From NCBI RefSeq assembly GCF_003432035.1, contig NZ_QOHO01000012.1, positions 98,890 to 162,889 on the forward strand: 64,000 nt of DNA, in the 5' to 3' direction. Below the pieces are notes generated by a model, which was not told where the DNA came from, did no database searches, and saw nothing but the letters and a program-made list of their open reading frames with translations. Below are positions 24,790 through 33,924 of this stretch, piece by piece (the stretch's first letter is position 1; the number at the start of each line of letters is the position of its first letter). The DNA comes from Lacrimispora amygdalina. GTDB lineage: Bacteria; Bacillota; Clostridia; Lachnospirales; Lachnospiraceae. Made by a program: the position numbers and the translations under genes.

Positions 24790-26160
24790 ATGGATTCGAA
24801 TAATTTTAGCGCATTTGAGATTGATGCCATAGGTGAAATTCTAAACATAAGCCTGGGTGCCTCAGCCACTGCAGTATCTACCATGCTCAATGCCAGAGTT
24901 GATATCACCACACCAGTAGTAAGGGTTTTGACTAAAAGTGAGTTCGAAATATCAAACCTGGAACCGGCAGTGGGTGTGGAGATTACTTACATTGCGGGTC
25001 TTAGCGGAAGCAATATTATGCTCCTGAAAAAGCATGATGTTAAGGTTATCGTAGATATGCTGATGGGAACGGAAACCCCGGAAGAGGATTTTGAATTAAA
25101 TGAATTAAATATCAGTGCTATCTGTGAAGTAATGAATCAGATGATGGGGGCTTCGGCAACCGCTCTCAGCGAATTTTTAAGCAAGACGGTCAATATTTCA
25201 ACCCCTACTTCTTTTGAGATTGAAGATGTGGGAGATTTTAAAGAAAAATACTATCATGACGAAGATTTAATGGTTGTTGTTGGCTTTAATTTAAAGATAG
25301 CGGATCAGATGGCCAGTGAGTTTATTAACGTGATGCCTCCCGCTCTTGCAAAAGAACTGGTGGCAGGATTCTTTCCTCAGGCAGAGAGCGAACCGGAAGT
25401 AGAAACTGCTCCTGTAAAGGCTCCGGAACCTGTTTCTGAACCGGCTTCATCAGGCGGCATTTTGTCCCAGGAAGAAATTGAAAAACTTCTTGCAGGCAGT
25501 TCAGCTCCAGAACCACAGCCCCAGCCGCAGACACCTCCAAAGCAGGAGTCTTCAGGTGGTATCTTGTCCCAGGAGGAAATTGAGATGCTGTTAAACGGAA
25601 GCAATGCAACGGACGCAGCGCCGGCACCTACACCAACACCAGTCCCAACACCTGCACCTGCTGCACAGCCGGTATTTTCCATGCCGACAATGGCAAACCA
25701 GATGCCGGATACAGACAATTCTGCCATGCAGCAGATGATGAATCAGATGCAGATGCAGCAGCAGATGATTAACCAGATGCAGCAGATGATTCTGCAGATG
25801 CAGAATTCACAGATGAACATGCCGAAGAAAGAAGCTTCGGAGCCAAAGACCATCAATGTAAAGTCCGTACCTCAGAATACCTTTACAGAAGGGCAGGTAA
25901 GCTTCGAGGAGCAGGAAGAAAACCGTGAGCTGATCATGGGAGTGCCTTTAGAGGTATCCGTGGAAATCGGCAGAACCAGAAAGCTGGTCAAAGAAATACT
26001 TGAATTTACAAAAGGTTCACTCGTTATTTTAGACAAGCTGGCTGGAGAACAGGTTGATCTGTATGTAAATGGAAGATGTATTGCAAAAGGCGACGTAGTG
26101 GTTGTTGATGATAATTTTGGTATTCGTATCACCGAAATAATCAAAAAGAACGTTGAATAG
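24790..26160 (+). CDS. fliY: Flagellar switch phosphatase FliY (FliN C-terminus)
   Basis: 456 residues. The protein begins directly with two CheC-type phosphatase sites, each fitting [D/S]xxxExxN-x22-P: 'DAIGEILN' then P, and 'SAICEVMN' then P. The linker holds two FliM-like N-peptides, 'GILSQEEIEKLLAGS' (about 222-236) and 'GILSQEEIEMLLNGS' (about 256-270), then a Pro stretch and a Met/Gln-rich stretch. Residues about 370-456 are the FliN/SpoA domain ('LEVSVEIGRTRKLVKEILEF'). It should dephosphorylate CheY-P at the switch. In B. subtilis FliY the CheY-binding peptide is N-terminal and single, so this layout is unusual. Confidence 0.93.
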   Translation: MDSNNFSAFEIDAIGEILNISLGASATAVSTMLNARVDITTPVVRVLTKSEFEISNLEPAVGVEITYIAGLSGSNIMLLKKHDVKVIVDMLMGTETPEEDFELNELNISAICEVMNQMMGASATALSEFLSKTVNISTPTSFEIEDVGDFKEKYYHDEDLMVVVGFNLKIADQMASEFINVMPPALAKELVAGFFPQAESEPEVETAPVKAPEPVSEPASSGGILSQEEIEKLLAGSSAPEPQPQPQTPPKQESSGGILSQEEIEMLLNGSNATDAAPAPTPTPVPTPAPAAQPVFSMPTMANQMPDTDNSAMQQMMNQMQMQQQMINQMQQMILQMQNSQMNMPKKEASEPKTINVKSVPQNTFTEGQVSFEEQEENRELIMGVPLEVSVEIGRTRKLVKEILEFTKGSLVILDKLAGEQVDLYVNGRCIAKGDVVVVDDNFGIRITEIIKKNVE

Positions 26161-26177
26161 AGAGGAAGGGCCTGTAG

Positions 26178-26534
26178 ATGAACAGTGTGATCAGTCTGTT
26201 ATCGGTACTGATTATGACCATTCTCATTCTGTACTTAAGCTATTTATTTACGAAAAGTATCGGAAAAGGAATGGGCTTAAAACGCGGGGGAACTTATATG
26301 CAGATGCTGGACCGGCTTCCCCTTGGGCAGGATAAGTCTATTGCGGTAGTTCGTGCAGGCAGCCATTATTTTCTTATTGGTATTGCTTCTTCACAGATTA
26401 CGATTCTTGCAGAACTGACGGAGGAGGATATTCAAAAAGGTCTGGATATCCCAAATCCTCAAGTGAGAGAGGGATACCCTGATTTCATCAGTATTCTGAA
26501 AAAATATACGGACAAAAACCGGAAAGACATGTAG
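26178..26534 (+). CDS. fliO: Flagellar export component FliO
   Basis: 118 residues. One N-terminal membrane helix ('VISLLSVLIMTILILYLSYL') and a small basic cytoplasmic domain with 'MQMLDRLPLGQDKSIAVVRA' and 'HYFLIGIASSQITILAEL', as in FliO/FliZ. FliO assists assembly of the FliP pore. It lies between fliY and fliP, its usual place. AGAGGAAGGG before ATG 26178. Confidence 0.88.
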   Translation: MNSVISLLSVLIMTILILYLSYLFTKSIGKGMGLKRGGTYMQMLDRLPLGQDKSIAVVRAGSHYFLIGIASSQITILAELTEEDIQKGLDIPNPQVREGYPDFISILKKYTDKNRKDM

Positions 26535-26544
26535 GAGGAACAGA

Positions 26545-27204
26545 ATGAATACAGATGCCTTAGTTAATATTAATGGAGGCAGGGTGCCTACCCTGGAACT
26601 TTTCCTCATTCTGACCATCATATCGCTGATGCCTTCTATTCTGGTTATGATGACTTCCTTTACCAGAATCATCATTATCCTTTCTTTTACCAGGAATGCT
26701 CTTGGAGTACAGCAGACGCCGCCCAATATTGTTCTGGTAGGTATTGCGTTGTTTTTAACACTGTTTATTATGGATCCAGTTATAAAAGATATCAATACGG
26801 AGGCTTACCAGCCATACATTAAAGAAGAAATAAACCAGTCGGAGGCACTCAAACGGGCTCAGATACCCATGAAGCGTTTTATGCTGAAGCAGACGGAAAC
26901 AAGTACGTTAAATCTGTTTGTAGATCTATCCAAAACAGAAAAAACGGAAAAAATTGAAGATTTACCAATGACAGTAATCATTCCATCATTTATGACATCG
27001 GAGTTAAAACGTGCATTCACTGCAGGCTTTATGATTTTTCTTCCATTTATGCTGGTGGATATTGTAGTTTCCAGTACGCTGATGTCTATGGGTATGGTAA
27101 TGCTGCCGCCGGCCATGATATCGCTTCCGTTTAAGCTTCTTTTGTTTGTTACAGTTAATGGCTGGGAGTTATTATTCACAAATCTCGTTAAAAGCTTTCA
27201 TTAA
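26545..27204 (+). CDS. fliP: Flagellar export gate protein FliP
   Basis: 219 residues. 'LILTIISLMPSILVMMTSFT' followed by 'RNALGVQQTPPNIVLVGIAL' and the C-terminal 'STLMSMGMVMLPPAMISLPF' are the family hallmarks. Forms the helical export gate with FliQ and FliR. It begins directly with the periplasmic-side segment and has no extended signal peptide, at the short end of the family. TAGGAGG before ATG 26545. Confidence 0.96.
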   Translation: MNTDALVNINGGRVPTLELFLILTIISLMPSILVMMTSFTRIIIILSFTRNALGVQQTPPNIVLVGIALFLTLFIMDPVIKDINTEAYQPYIKEEINQSEALKRAQIPMKRFMLKQTETSTLNLFVDLSKTEKTEKIEDLPMTVIIPSFMTSELKRAFTAGFMIFLPFMLVDIVVSSTLMSMGMVMLPPAMISLPFKLLLFVTVNGWELLFTNLVKSFH

Positions 27205-27221
27205 TGACAGGAGGAATCTTT

Positions 27222-27482
27222 ATGACAGAAGTTGCGCTCAGCACCCTGATGTATGAAATGTTCGGAGCAGCCGTTAAACTGGCAGGGCCGGTTCTGGTGG
27301 TCAGTATGATCATCGGTATTCTTATTTCCATACTGCAGGCTGCAACCCAGATCCATGAACAGACTATTACCTTTGTGCCCAAGCTGCTTGTTGTAGGACT
27401 CATGCTCTTGATTATGGGCAGTAATATGATGAAGACGCTCAGTGATTTTACCGTACATATATTCAATACCATGCTGGGGTAG
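27222..27482 (+). CDS. fliQ: Flagellar export gate protein FliQ
   Basis: 86 residues with two membrane hairpins ('PVLVVSMIIGILISILQAAT', then 'LLVVGLMLLIMGSNMMKTL'), including the conserved 'QIHEQTITFVPK' loop. ACAGGAGG (27207-27214) selects ATG 27222; the ATG at 27204 overlaps the fliP stop and lacks an RBS. Between fliP and fliR. Confidence 0.95.
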   Translation: MTEVALSTLMYEMFGAAVKLAGPVLVVSMIIGILISILQAATQIHEQTITFVPKLLVVGLMLLIMGSNMMKTLSDFTVHIFNTMLG

Positions 27483-27509
27483 GGTTTTACAGACGAAAGG
27501 AAGAGTTAA

Positions 27510-28271
27510 ATGCCGGATATAGGACAGATGATGCTTTTCTCCCTGATTTTCATGCGGATGTCAGGTTTTATACTTCTGAATCCGATTTTAGGAAGACGGA
27601 ATATACCCGGTTATGTGAAGGGCGGTACGATTATGGTGTTTACCCTTCTTCTGTATTCGTTTTCTTCTTCTCAGGTTCCGGAGCCGGTTACTTCCATCGA
27701 ATATGCGGTGCTTCTTATTAAAGAATTTGCGATGGGGTATGCAATTGGATTTGTTATGGAACTGTTTGTCATGATTATCACATATGCGGGAACTATTATA
27801 GATTTCCAGATGGGACTATCCATGGCCACCGTATTTGATCCTCAGAGTAACGCACAGGTTGCGGTTACCGGAAGCATTTTTCACGCATATTTCATATTAT
27901 TGTTTTTTGCAGTAGATGGTCATCTGGCTTTGTTTAAGCTTCTGATCCAGTCGTCGGAAATTGTGCCTTACGGACAGGCTGTGATTGGGACAAAAGTTGC
28001 ATGGGCCATTCTTGAAATATTTATTCAATGTATTGTTATGGCACTTAAATTTGCTTTTCCGATTATGGCAATTGAGTTTATAACAGAAATAGCAGTAGGA
28101 ATTTTAATGAAGATTATCCCACAGATCAATGTATTTGTAGTTAATATTCAGGCAAAGGTTTTAGTAGGTTTGTTAATGCTTATATTCTTATTTTCACCTA
28201 TGTCAGATTATGTAGGTGTTATTATCAGTCAGATGCTTCTGGCAGTCGAGAATATGATCAGGATTTTATAG
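27510..28271 (+). CDS. fliR: Flagellar export gate protein FliR
   Basis: 253 residues, about six hydrophobic segments. 'FMRMSGFILLNPILGRRNIP' at the N-terminus and 'FQMGLSMATVFDPQSNAQVA' in the middle are conserved in FliR. Together with FliP and FliQ it forms the gate to which FlhB docks. AAAGGAAGAG before ATG 27510. Confidence 0.95.
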   Translation: MPDIGQMMLFSLIFMRMSGFILLNPILGRRNIPGYVKGGTIMVFTLLLYSFSSSQVPEPVTSIEYAVLLIKEFAMGYAIGFVMELFVMIITYAGTIIDFQMGLSMATVFDPQSNAQVAVTGSIFHAYFILLFFAVDGHLALFKLLIQSSEIVPYGQAVIGTKVAWAILEIFIQCIVMALKFAFPIMAIEFITEIAVGILMKIIPQINVFVVNIQAKVLVGLLMLIFLFSPMSDYVGVIISQMLLAVENMIRIL

Positions 28272-28294
28272 CGCAAAGGATGTGATGAACGGAA

Positions 28295-29356
28295 ATGGCA
28301 GATGATTCCAAAACCGAGAAGGCCACACCGAAAAAACGGCGGGATGAACGTAAAAAGGGTCATGTTGCAGTTAGTAAGGATGTGGTTATGATCGCTACGC
28401 TTCTTGGAACTTTCGTGATGCTGAAAGCATTGCTTCCGCTCATGTATCGGACCATGCGGGATTATATGATCAAATATGTCAGTCTGGCTCCGGCAGCAGA
28501 TACACTGTCGGATTATACAACAGGAGTTTTCTGGGATACAGTAATTGCTATTTCAAAAGCAGCGATTCCAATCATTCTTGTTTCCACCTCTCTGGCAATT
28601 CTTGGAACAGGAATACAGACAGGATTTTTATTTACAAAAAGTAATATGGCTCCCAAGTTTGAAAGACTGAATCCCATTAAAGGGATTAAAAATCTGCTGT
28701 CTTTGAAAAGTCTGGTGGAGCTTATCAAGAATATGGTTAAAATTACCATACTTTCAGTAATTCTTTATCAGATCATAAAAAGTGATTTAAGAGCAGTGGC
28801 CAGAACCATTGATATGAATTTAATGGATTCGGCAGTATACGTTCTGGATGCCATTATGGATATGGTGATAAAGGTATCGATTGTATTTATGGCAATAGCC
28901 GGCTTTGATTATTTCTACCAGTGGTGGGATTATGAACGTCAGATTAAGATGTCAAAGCAGGAGATGAAAGAAGAATACAAGCAGACGGAAGGAAATCCGG
29001 AAATAAAGGGGCGTATCCGGAACTTACAAAGAGAAAGAGCCCGCAGCAGGATGATGCAGTCAGTTCCTACTGCAGATGTAATTATTCGTAACCCGACCCA
29101 TTACGCGGTAGCGCTGCGCTATGACATAGAAAAAGATAATGCACCTGTTCTGCTTGCCAAGGGTCAGGATGAACTTGCTTTAAGGATTGTAGCCATAGGC
29201 GAGGAAAATGGAATCTATGTGCTGGAAAACAAGCCTCTTGCAAGAGGAATTTTTGCCAGTACCAAAGTGGGGGAACAAATCCCTCCGGAATATTATGGTA
29301 TGGTCGCTGAGATTCTGGTATACGTATACCGTATGAATAACAAGATCATAGAGTAG
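28295..29356 (+). CDS. flhB: Flagellar export switch protein FlhB
   Basis: 353 residues. Highly charged N-terminus ('KTEKATPKKRRDERKKGHVA'), four membrane segments, and the autocleavage site N266-P267-T268-H269 ('IIRNPTHYAVALRYD') in the cytoplasmic domain that switches from hook to filament export. 'RMMQSVPTADVI' precedes it as expected. The RBS is weak at the right spacing. A stand-alone copy of the C-terminal domain lies at 56913. Confidence 0.96.
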   Translation: MADDSKTEKATPKKRRDERKKGHVAVSKDVVMIATLLGTFVMLKALLPLMYRTMRDYMIKYVSLAPAADTLSDYTTGVFWDTVIAISKAAIPIILVSTSLAILGTGIQTGFLFTKSNMAPKFERLNPIKGIKNLLSLKSLVELIKNMVKITILSVILYQIIKSDLRAVARTIDMNLMDSAVYVLDAIMDMVIKVSIVFMAIAGFDYFYQWWDYERQIKMSKQEMKEEYKQTEGNPEIKGRIRNLQRERARSRMMQSVPTADVIIRNPTHYAVALRYDIEKDNAPVLLAKGQDELALRIVAIGEENGIYVLENKPLARGIFASTKVGEQIPPEYYGMVAEILVYVYRMNNKIIE

Positions 29357-29397
29357 AAAATGCGGCATAGATACTTGAAAGAAATGGTGTAAAAAGA

Positions 29398-31470
29398 ATG
29401 AAGACTTTACTTAGAAATTCCGTTGTAGTATTTGTCATTACAATTGTGCTTCTTTTGATCATCCCATTGCCTCCATTTTTTATGGATGTAATGATTATAA
29501 TAAATATTTCCCTTTCCATGATTATCCTGTTGATAACCATGAACATTAAGGAGCCTCTGGAATTTTCCATATTCCCATCGCTTCTGTTAATAACCACACT
29601 GCTGCGGCTTGGACTTAACGTATCTTCCACCCGTAATATTTTAACCAGAATGGGATCATCTGGTCTTGTCATTAAAGCCTTTGGTGATTTCGTTTTACAG
29701 GGAAATGTTGTAGTAGGTTTTATTATATTCCTCATTATTGTATTAGTAAACTTTCTGGTTATTACAAAAGGTACAGAGCGTGTATCTGAGGTTGCAGCCA
29801 GATTTACCCTGGATGCCATGCCTGGTAAGCAGATGGCGATTGATGCAGATTTAAGTTCCGGTCTGATCAATGAGCAGGAAGCAAAGCTGAGACGATATAA
29901 AATCCAGAAGGAAGCAGACTTCTACGGTGCCATGGATGGTGCCACCAAATTTGTTAAGGGCGATGCGATTGTTTCTCTGATTATTACCGCTGTCAATTTT
30001 ATCGGTGGTGCAATCATTGGTATGGTTCAGTCAAATATGCCCTTTAATGAGGTTCTCACTGTATATAGTATTGCTACGGTAGGTGATGGACTGGTATCCC
30101 AGCTACCTTCCCTTATGATAGCGGTAGCTACCGGTATGGTTGTTACCAGAGCCGTATCAGACGGCAGTTTGAACGAAGATGTATCAGCCCAGTTTTTGGC
30201 CCAGCCAAGGGCCATTATGTTAACCGGGTTCGTAATGGTTGTATTGATGCTTGTACCCGGAATGCCTAAATTTCAGCTTGGTCTTATGGCGATTCTGCTT
30301 GTAGGTACCGGCTATCAGCTGGAACGTAAGGTAAAACAGGCGGCCTTTAAAGAAGTGGAGCAGCATCAGAATCCGTTCATGGAAGATTCCAGCCAGCAGA
30401 CACCTTCCGATGAGGAATCCTATTACAGGGATGTAAATAATGTTTATTCCCTTATCAGTGTAGAACCCATAGAGCTGGAATTTGGTTACAGTCTGATTCC
30501 TCTGATTGATGAAGGCAGCGGAGGAAAAATGATTAACCGTATTGTCATTTTCCGCAGACAGTATGCTCAGGACATGGGATTTGTCATTCCATCAGTAAGA
30601 CTGAGGGACAGTTCCAGTTTAAATACAAACCAGTATGTGATTAAAATCAGAGGCGAAGAGGTTGCAAAGGGTGAAATCCTTGTAGACTACTATCTTGCAC
30701 TGGAGCCGCCGGTCCTTTCCGGGGAGGTGGATGGAATTGAAACGATAGAGCCTGCTTATGGAATTCCAAGTAAATGGATCCGTCCCGAAAATAAAGAAAT
30801 GGCGGAAATTTATGGTTATACAGTCATTGATCCCCTGTCAGTCATGCTGACCCATTTGTCGGAGACAATCAAACAGCATGCATATGAGCTGCTTGGAAGG
30901 CAGGAAGTGATGCAGCTATTAGATAATGTTAAGAAGCATTCGGCAGAACTTGTTGAAGAACTGTTTCCAGGCCAGCTGTCCTACGGCAACTTTCAGAAAA
31001 TACTCAACAGTCTGTTAAAGGAAGGCGTGCCGATTAAAGATATGGAGACCATTTTAGAGACCATTGTCGATGCTCTTTCAACAACCAGAGACATTGATCT
31101 CATAACTGAGAATATCAGAATTGCTTTAAAGAGAACCATTACCAGAATGTTCTGTGATGGAGGTCAGATGAAAGTTCTGACTCTGGATGCAGATCTGGAG
31201 AAAAATATTATCGGCAGCATGGCCAAGGGCGAGCAGGGTGTATACCTGGCGCTCAGCCCAGATGTGATGCAGTCGGTGATCGGCCAGCTGGGAGAACAGA
31301 TTAAGAAGTTCAATGACCTGGAACAAAAGCCTGTAATTCTTACAAGTCAGGTAGTAAGGCTGTATTTTTACCGCCTGATCGAGCAGTTCTATCCAAATGT
31401 TTATGTTCTTTCATTTAATGAAATTGCAAATAATATTCAGATCCAGGCAGTCGGAAATATTACCGTTTGA
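29398..31470 (+). CDS. flhA: Flagellar export gate protein FlhA
   Basis: 690 residues. Eight N-terminal membrane segments with the FHIPEP-type loop ('FTLDAMPGKQMAIDADLSSG', 'RYKIQKEADFYGAMDGATKF'), then a large cytoplasmic ring domain that docks export chaperones. Normal size. In many Firmicutes flhF and flhG follow; here sigD follows at once. The RBS is poor (AAAGAAATGG). Confidence 0.96.
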   Translation: MKTLLRNSVVVFVITIVLLLIIPLPPFFMDVMIIINISLSMIILLITMNIKEPLEFSIFPSLLLITTLLRLGLNVSSTRNILTRMGSSGLVIKAFGDFVLQGNVVVGFIIFLIIVLVNFLVITKGTERVSEVAARFTLDAMPGKQMAIDADLSSGLINEQEAKLRRYKIQKEADFYGAMDGATKFVKGDAIVSLIITAVNFIGGAIIGMVQSNMPFNEVLTVYSIATVGDGLVSQLPSLMIAVATGMVVTRAVSDGSLNEDVSAQFLAQPRAIMLTGFVMVVLMLVPGMPKFQLGLMAILLVGTGYQLERKVKQAAFKEVEQHQNPFMEDSSQQTPSDEESYYRDVNNVYSLISVEPIELEFGYSLIPLIDEGSGGKMINRIVIFRRQYAQDMGFVIPSVRLRDSSSLNTNQYVIKIRGEEVAKGEILVDYYLALEPPVLSGEVDGIETIEPAYGIPSKWIRPENKEMAEIYGYTVIDPLSVMLTHLSETIKQHAYELLGRQEVMQLLDNVKKHSAELVEELFPGQLSYGNFQKILNSLLKEGVPIKDMETILETIVDALSTTRDIDLITENIRIALKRTITRMFCDGGQMKVLTLDADLEKNIIGSMAKGEQGVYLALSPDVMQSVIGQLGEQIKKFNDLEQKPVILTSQVVRLYFYRLIEQFYPNVYVLSFNEIANNIQIQAVGNITV

Positions 31471-31505
31471 CAGGGTTTAATGTCAGAAAGGCAGTGTTAA
31501 TCGGA

Positions 31506-32282
31506 ATGGAGCAGGAGTTAAGCCAATATACCAATGAAGATTTACTAATTAAATATAAGCGTACTAAGGATATTAAAATCAAGCACGAGCTGGTAATGCG
31601 TTACATGTATATGGTGAAGAGCATTTCTATTCAAATGCGTGATGTCTATTTAAGCTTTGCTCAAATAGAGGATATCGTTAATGAAGGTGTATTGACGATC
31701 ATGAATGGGATTGAAAAATTTGATCCTGATATGAATGTGAAGTTTGAAACGTATATTTCCAAGCGAATTCGTGGTATGATTATAGATATGGCAAGAAAGC
31801 AGGACTGGATACCAAGAAGTGTCAGGAAAAATGCCAAGGAGCTGGATAATACGGTTATGGAATTATGCAACCGTCTGGGGCGTTTTCCATCTTCAAAAGA
31901 AACTGCTGATTATTTAAATGTATCCCTGGATAAATATCAGGAAGCATTGGGAAAGACGAATGTTTACAGTGTGATATCCCTTGACATGGTTTTAGAGGGA
32001 AGCAATGATAACAAGAAGACAGTCCAGCTGCCATCCATCAGTGAGAATGACCAGCCGGAATCTCACTATCTTCAGGAGGAATTTAAGCAGATTCTGGTAT
32101 CTGCCATAAATAATCTGAAAGAAAATGAACAAAAGGTTATTTCTTTATATTATATGGACGAATTAAATATGAAAGAGATTGCCAGGATCATGAATGTCAG
32201 TGAACCGAGAATTTCACAGATCCACTCGAATGCGATTCAAAAGCTGAGACTGAATCTGACTAATTTTATAAATGGGAAATAG
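31506..32282 (+). CDS. sigD: Flagellar sigma factor SigD (FliA/sigma-28 family)
   Basis: Region 2: 'RYMYMVKSISIQMRDVYLSF', 'IVNEGVLTIMNGIEKFDPDM' and 'FETYISKRIRGMIIDMARK'; region 3: 'WIPRSVRKNAKELDNTVMEL'; region 4 helix-turn-helix: 'NMKEIARIMNVSEPRISQIH'. This is the FliA/WhiG/SigD pattern. 258 residues from ATG 31506. TTG 31467, overlapping the flhA stop, is an alternative start; neither has an ideal RBS (AAAGG sits 14 bases before the ATG). It should read the six promoters listed here and is held by FlgM. Confidence 0.93.
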   Translation: MEQELSQYTNEDLLIKYKRTKDIKIKHELVMRYMYMVKSISIQMRDVYLSFAQIEDIVNEGVLTIMNGIEKFDPDMNVKFETYISKRIRGMIIDMARKQDWIPRSVRKNAKELDNTVMELCNRLGRFPSSKETADYLNVSLDKYQEALGKTNVYSVISLDMVLEGSNDNKKTVQLPSISENDQPESHYLQEEFKQILVSAINNLKENEQKVISLYYMDELNMKEIARIMNVSEPRISQIHSNAIQKLRLNLTNFINGK

Positions 32283-32299
32283 GAAAGGGGAATAGCGGG

Positions 32300-33103
32300 A
32301 TGTTTCAAGGATTTTATAATCTGGCTTCCGGAATGCTTTATCAAAACCGGAATTTAAATACCATCAGTAATAATATGGTAAATGTTAGCACTCCTGGTTT
32401 TAAATCAGACCGAATGACCAGCACCACATTTAAAGATGAGATGCTTTACAGGAGCGGGAATATCAATAAAAGCAATCCCGTTCAGATTGGTACTGCATCC
32501 ATGATGCGTACCGTAGCGGGTGTGAAGACCAGTTTTAATCAGGGGAATGTGGAAGAGACCGGTGGAAATTTAGACTTTGCTTTAACAAAGCCTGGATTTT
32601 TTACCATTGAGGGTGCTGACGGGAATCGTCTTTATACAAGGAACGGTTCTTTTGATATTGATCAGGATGGGTATCTTTGCCTGTCAAAGTTGGGCAGAGT
32701 ACTTGGCGAAGATGGAAATCCCATTGAAATGACCTCTAATCACATTACAGTCGATCAGTCGGGGAATATATATGAAGTACCGTTAAAAGGGCTTAAAACC
32801 GATGAAGACAACGCTGATGCTGAGGAGGAAGAGCCAACCCTTCTTGGAAAAATCGGAGTGGTAAATTTTGATGATGAAACCCAGCTTGTAAAAGGCGATA
32901 ACGGAACCTTCACTTCCCAGGCAGAAGCGAAAGCTGTTGACGGAGGACTGATGTGGAAGTCTGTGGAACGCTCAAACATCGACCCCATTGAACAGATGAC
33001 ATCCATGATGACCAGTCAGAGAGCTTCCCAGAGTGCGGCTCAGGTGCTTAAGATGTACGATCAGCTGATGGGAAAAATAGTAACTGATATTGGCAGAGTA
33101 TAA
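32300..33103 (+). CDS. flgF: Flagellar rod protein, FlgF/FlhO type
   Basis: 267 residues. 'NLNTISNNMVNVSTPGFKSD' is the rod signature, 'NLDFALTKPGFFTIEGADGN' the beta domain, and 'MTSMMTSQRASQSAAQVLKM' the C-terminal helix. An acidic run (DEDNADAEEEEPT, about 172-184) interrupts the beta domain. With the next gene it forms the distal rod pair named FlhO/FlhP in B. subtilis. AAAGGGGAATAGCGGG before ATG 32300. Confidence 0.88.
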   Translation: MFQGFYNLASGMLYQNRNLNTISNNMVNVSTPGFKSDRMTSTTFKDEMLYRSGNINKSNPVQIGTASMMRTVAGVKTSFNQGNVEETGGNLDFALTKPGFFTIEGADGNRLYTRNGSFDIDQDGYLCLSKLGRVLGEDGNPIEMTSNHITVDQSGNIYEVPLKGLKTDEDNADAEEEEPTLLGKIGVVNFDDETQLVKGDNGTFTSQAEAKAVDGGLMWKSVERSNIDPIEQMTSMMTSQRASQSAAQVLKMYDQLMGKIVTDIGRV

Positions 33104-33117
33104 GGGAGGAACAGCGG

Positions 33118-33891
33118 ATGAATCAATCCTTTTACATAGGCGCGCTGGGCGCCATGGGTCAGCAGACAAAACTGAATGTGGTATCTAACAACATTGCAAA
33201 TGTCAATACAGTCGGTTATAAACCTGAATACAGTGTGTTTTCCGATCTGGTTTATGCACAGACACGGAACTCCCTTGAGTCAGCTAACGTAAAAACCGGC
33301 AGCGGGACTAAAATTGACCAGATAAAAACCAATATGACAGCGATGCCGTATCAGTCCACAGGACAGGAACATGATTATGCGGTGGAAGGCGATGGATTTT
33401 TCATGCTGAAAGATCCTGTAACCGGGGAAATTACATATAGCAGAGACGGACGTTTCCAGCTTGCGAAGACGACGGATAAATTTTACCTTGTAAATGTGGA
33501 TGGCAAAAGAGTTCTTAATATGGACCAGGAAGAAATCTCCTATGATGTAAAACCGGCATCCTACCCTTCCGAAGAAAACGAAGAAGAGGAAGAAGAAACG
33601 GAAGAACTGCAGGAAGATGAACATGATCCTCATGCTATTGGAATTTATACCTTTGCAAATACCAATGGTCTAAAACCCATAGGAGATAATGTTTTTGCTG
33701 CAACAGCAGCCAATGGCACCCCCATTCTGCTGGAGAACGCAAAAGTGGTATCTGGTTCGCTGGAGCAGTCCGGCACAGATTTTGCATTGGAGATGACAAG
33801 AATGATGGAGGCCCAGAGAGCATATTCCTATGCTCTTAAAATGGTACAGACTTCCGATGAAGTTGAGTCGACAATAAATTCTCTGCGGTAA
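33118..33891 (+). CDS. flgG: Flagellar rod protein, FlgG/FlhP type
   Basis: 257 residues. 'LNVVSNNIANVNTVGYKPEY' and the C-terminal 'MTRMMEAQRAYSYALKMVQT' identify a distal rod protein; 'HDYAVEGDGFFMLKDPVTGE' is the beta domain. A strikingly acidic insert (about residues 148-170, mostly E with D and H) replaces part of the beta domain. GGGAGG before ATG 33118. FlgF and FlgG here carry comparable acidic loops and are probably ancient duplicates. Confidence 0.9.
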   Translation: MNQSFYIGALGAMGQQTKLNVVSNNIANVNTVGYKPEYSVFSDLVYAQTRNSLESANVKTGSGTKIDQIKTNMTAMPYQSTGQEHDYAVEGDGFFMLKDPVTGEITYSRDGRFQLAKTTDKFYLVNVDGKRVLNMDQEEISYDVKPASYPSEENEEEEEETEELQEDEHDPHAIGIYTFANTNGLKPIGDNVFAATAANGTPILLENAKVVSGSLEQSGTDFALEMTRMMEAQRAYSYALKMVQTSDEVESTINSLR

Positions 33892-33924
33892 ATATAGCAG
33901 AGTTCGATGAAAGAGGGCGATCAT

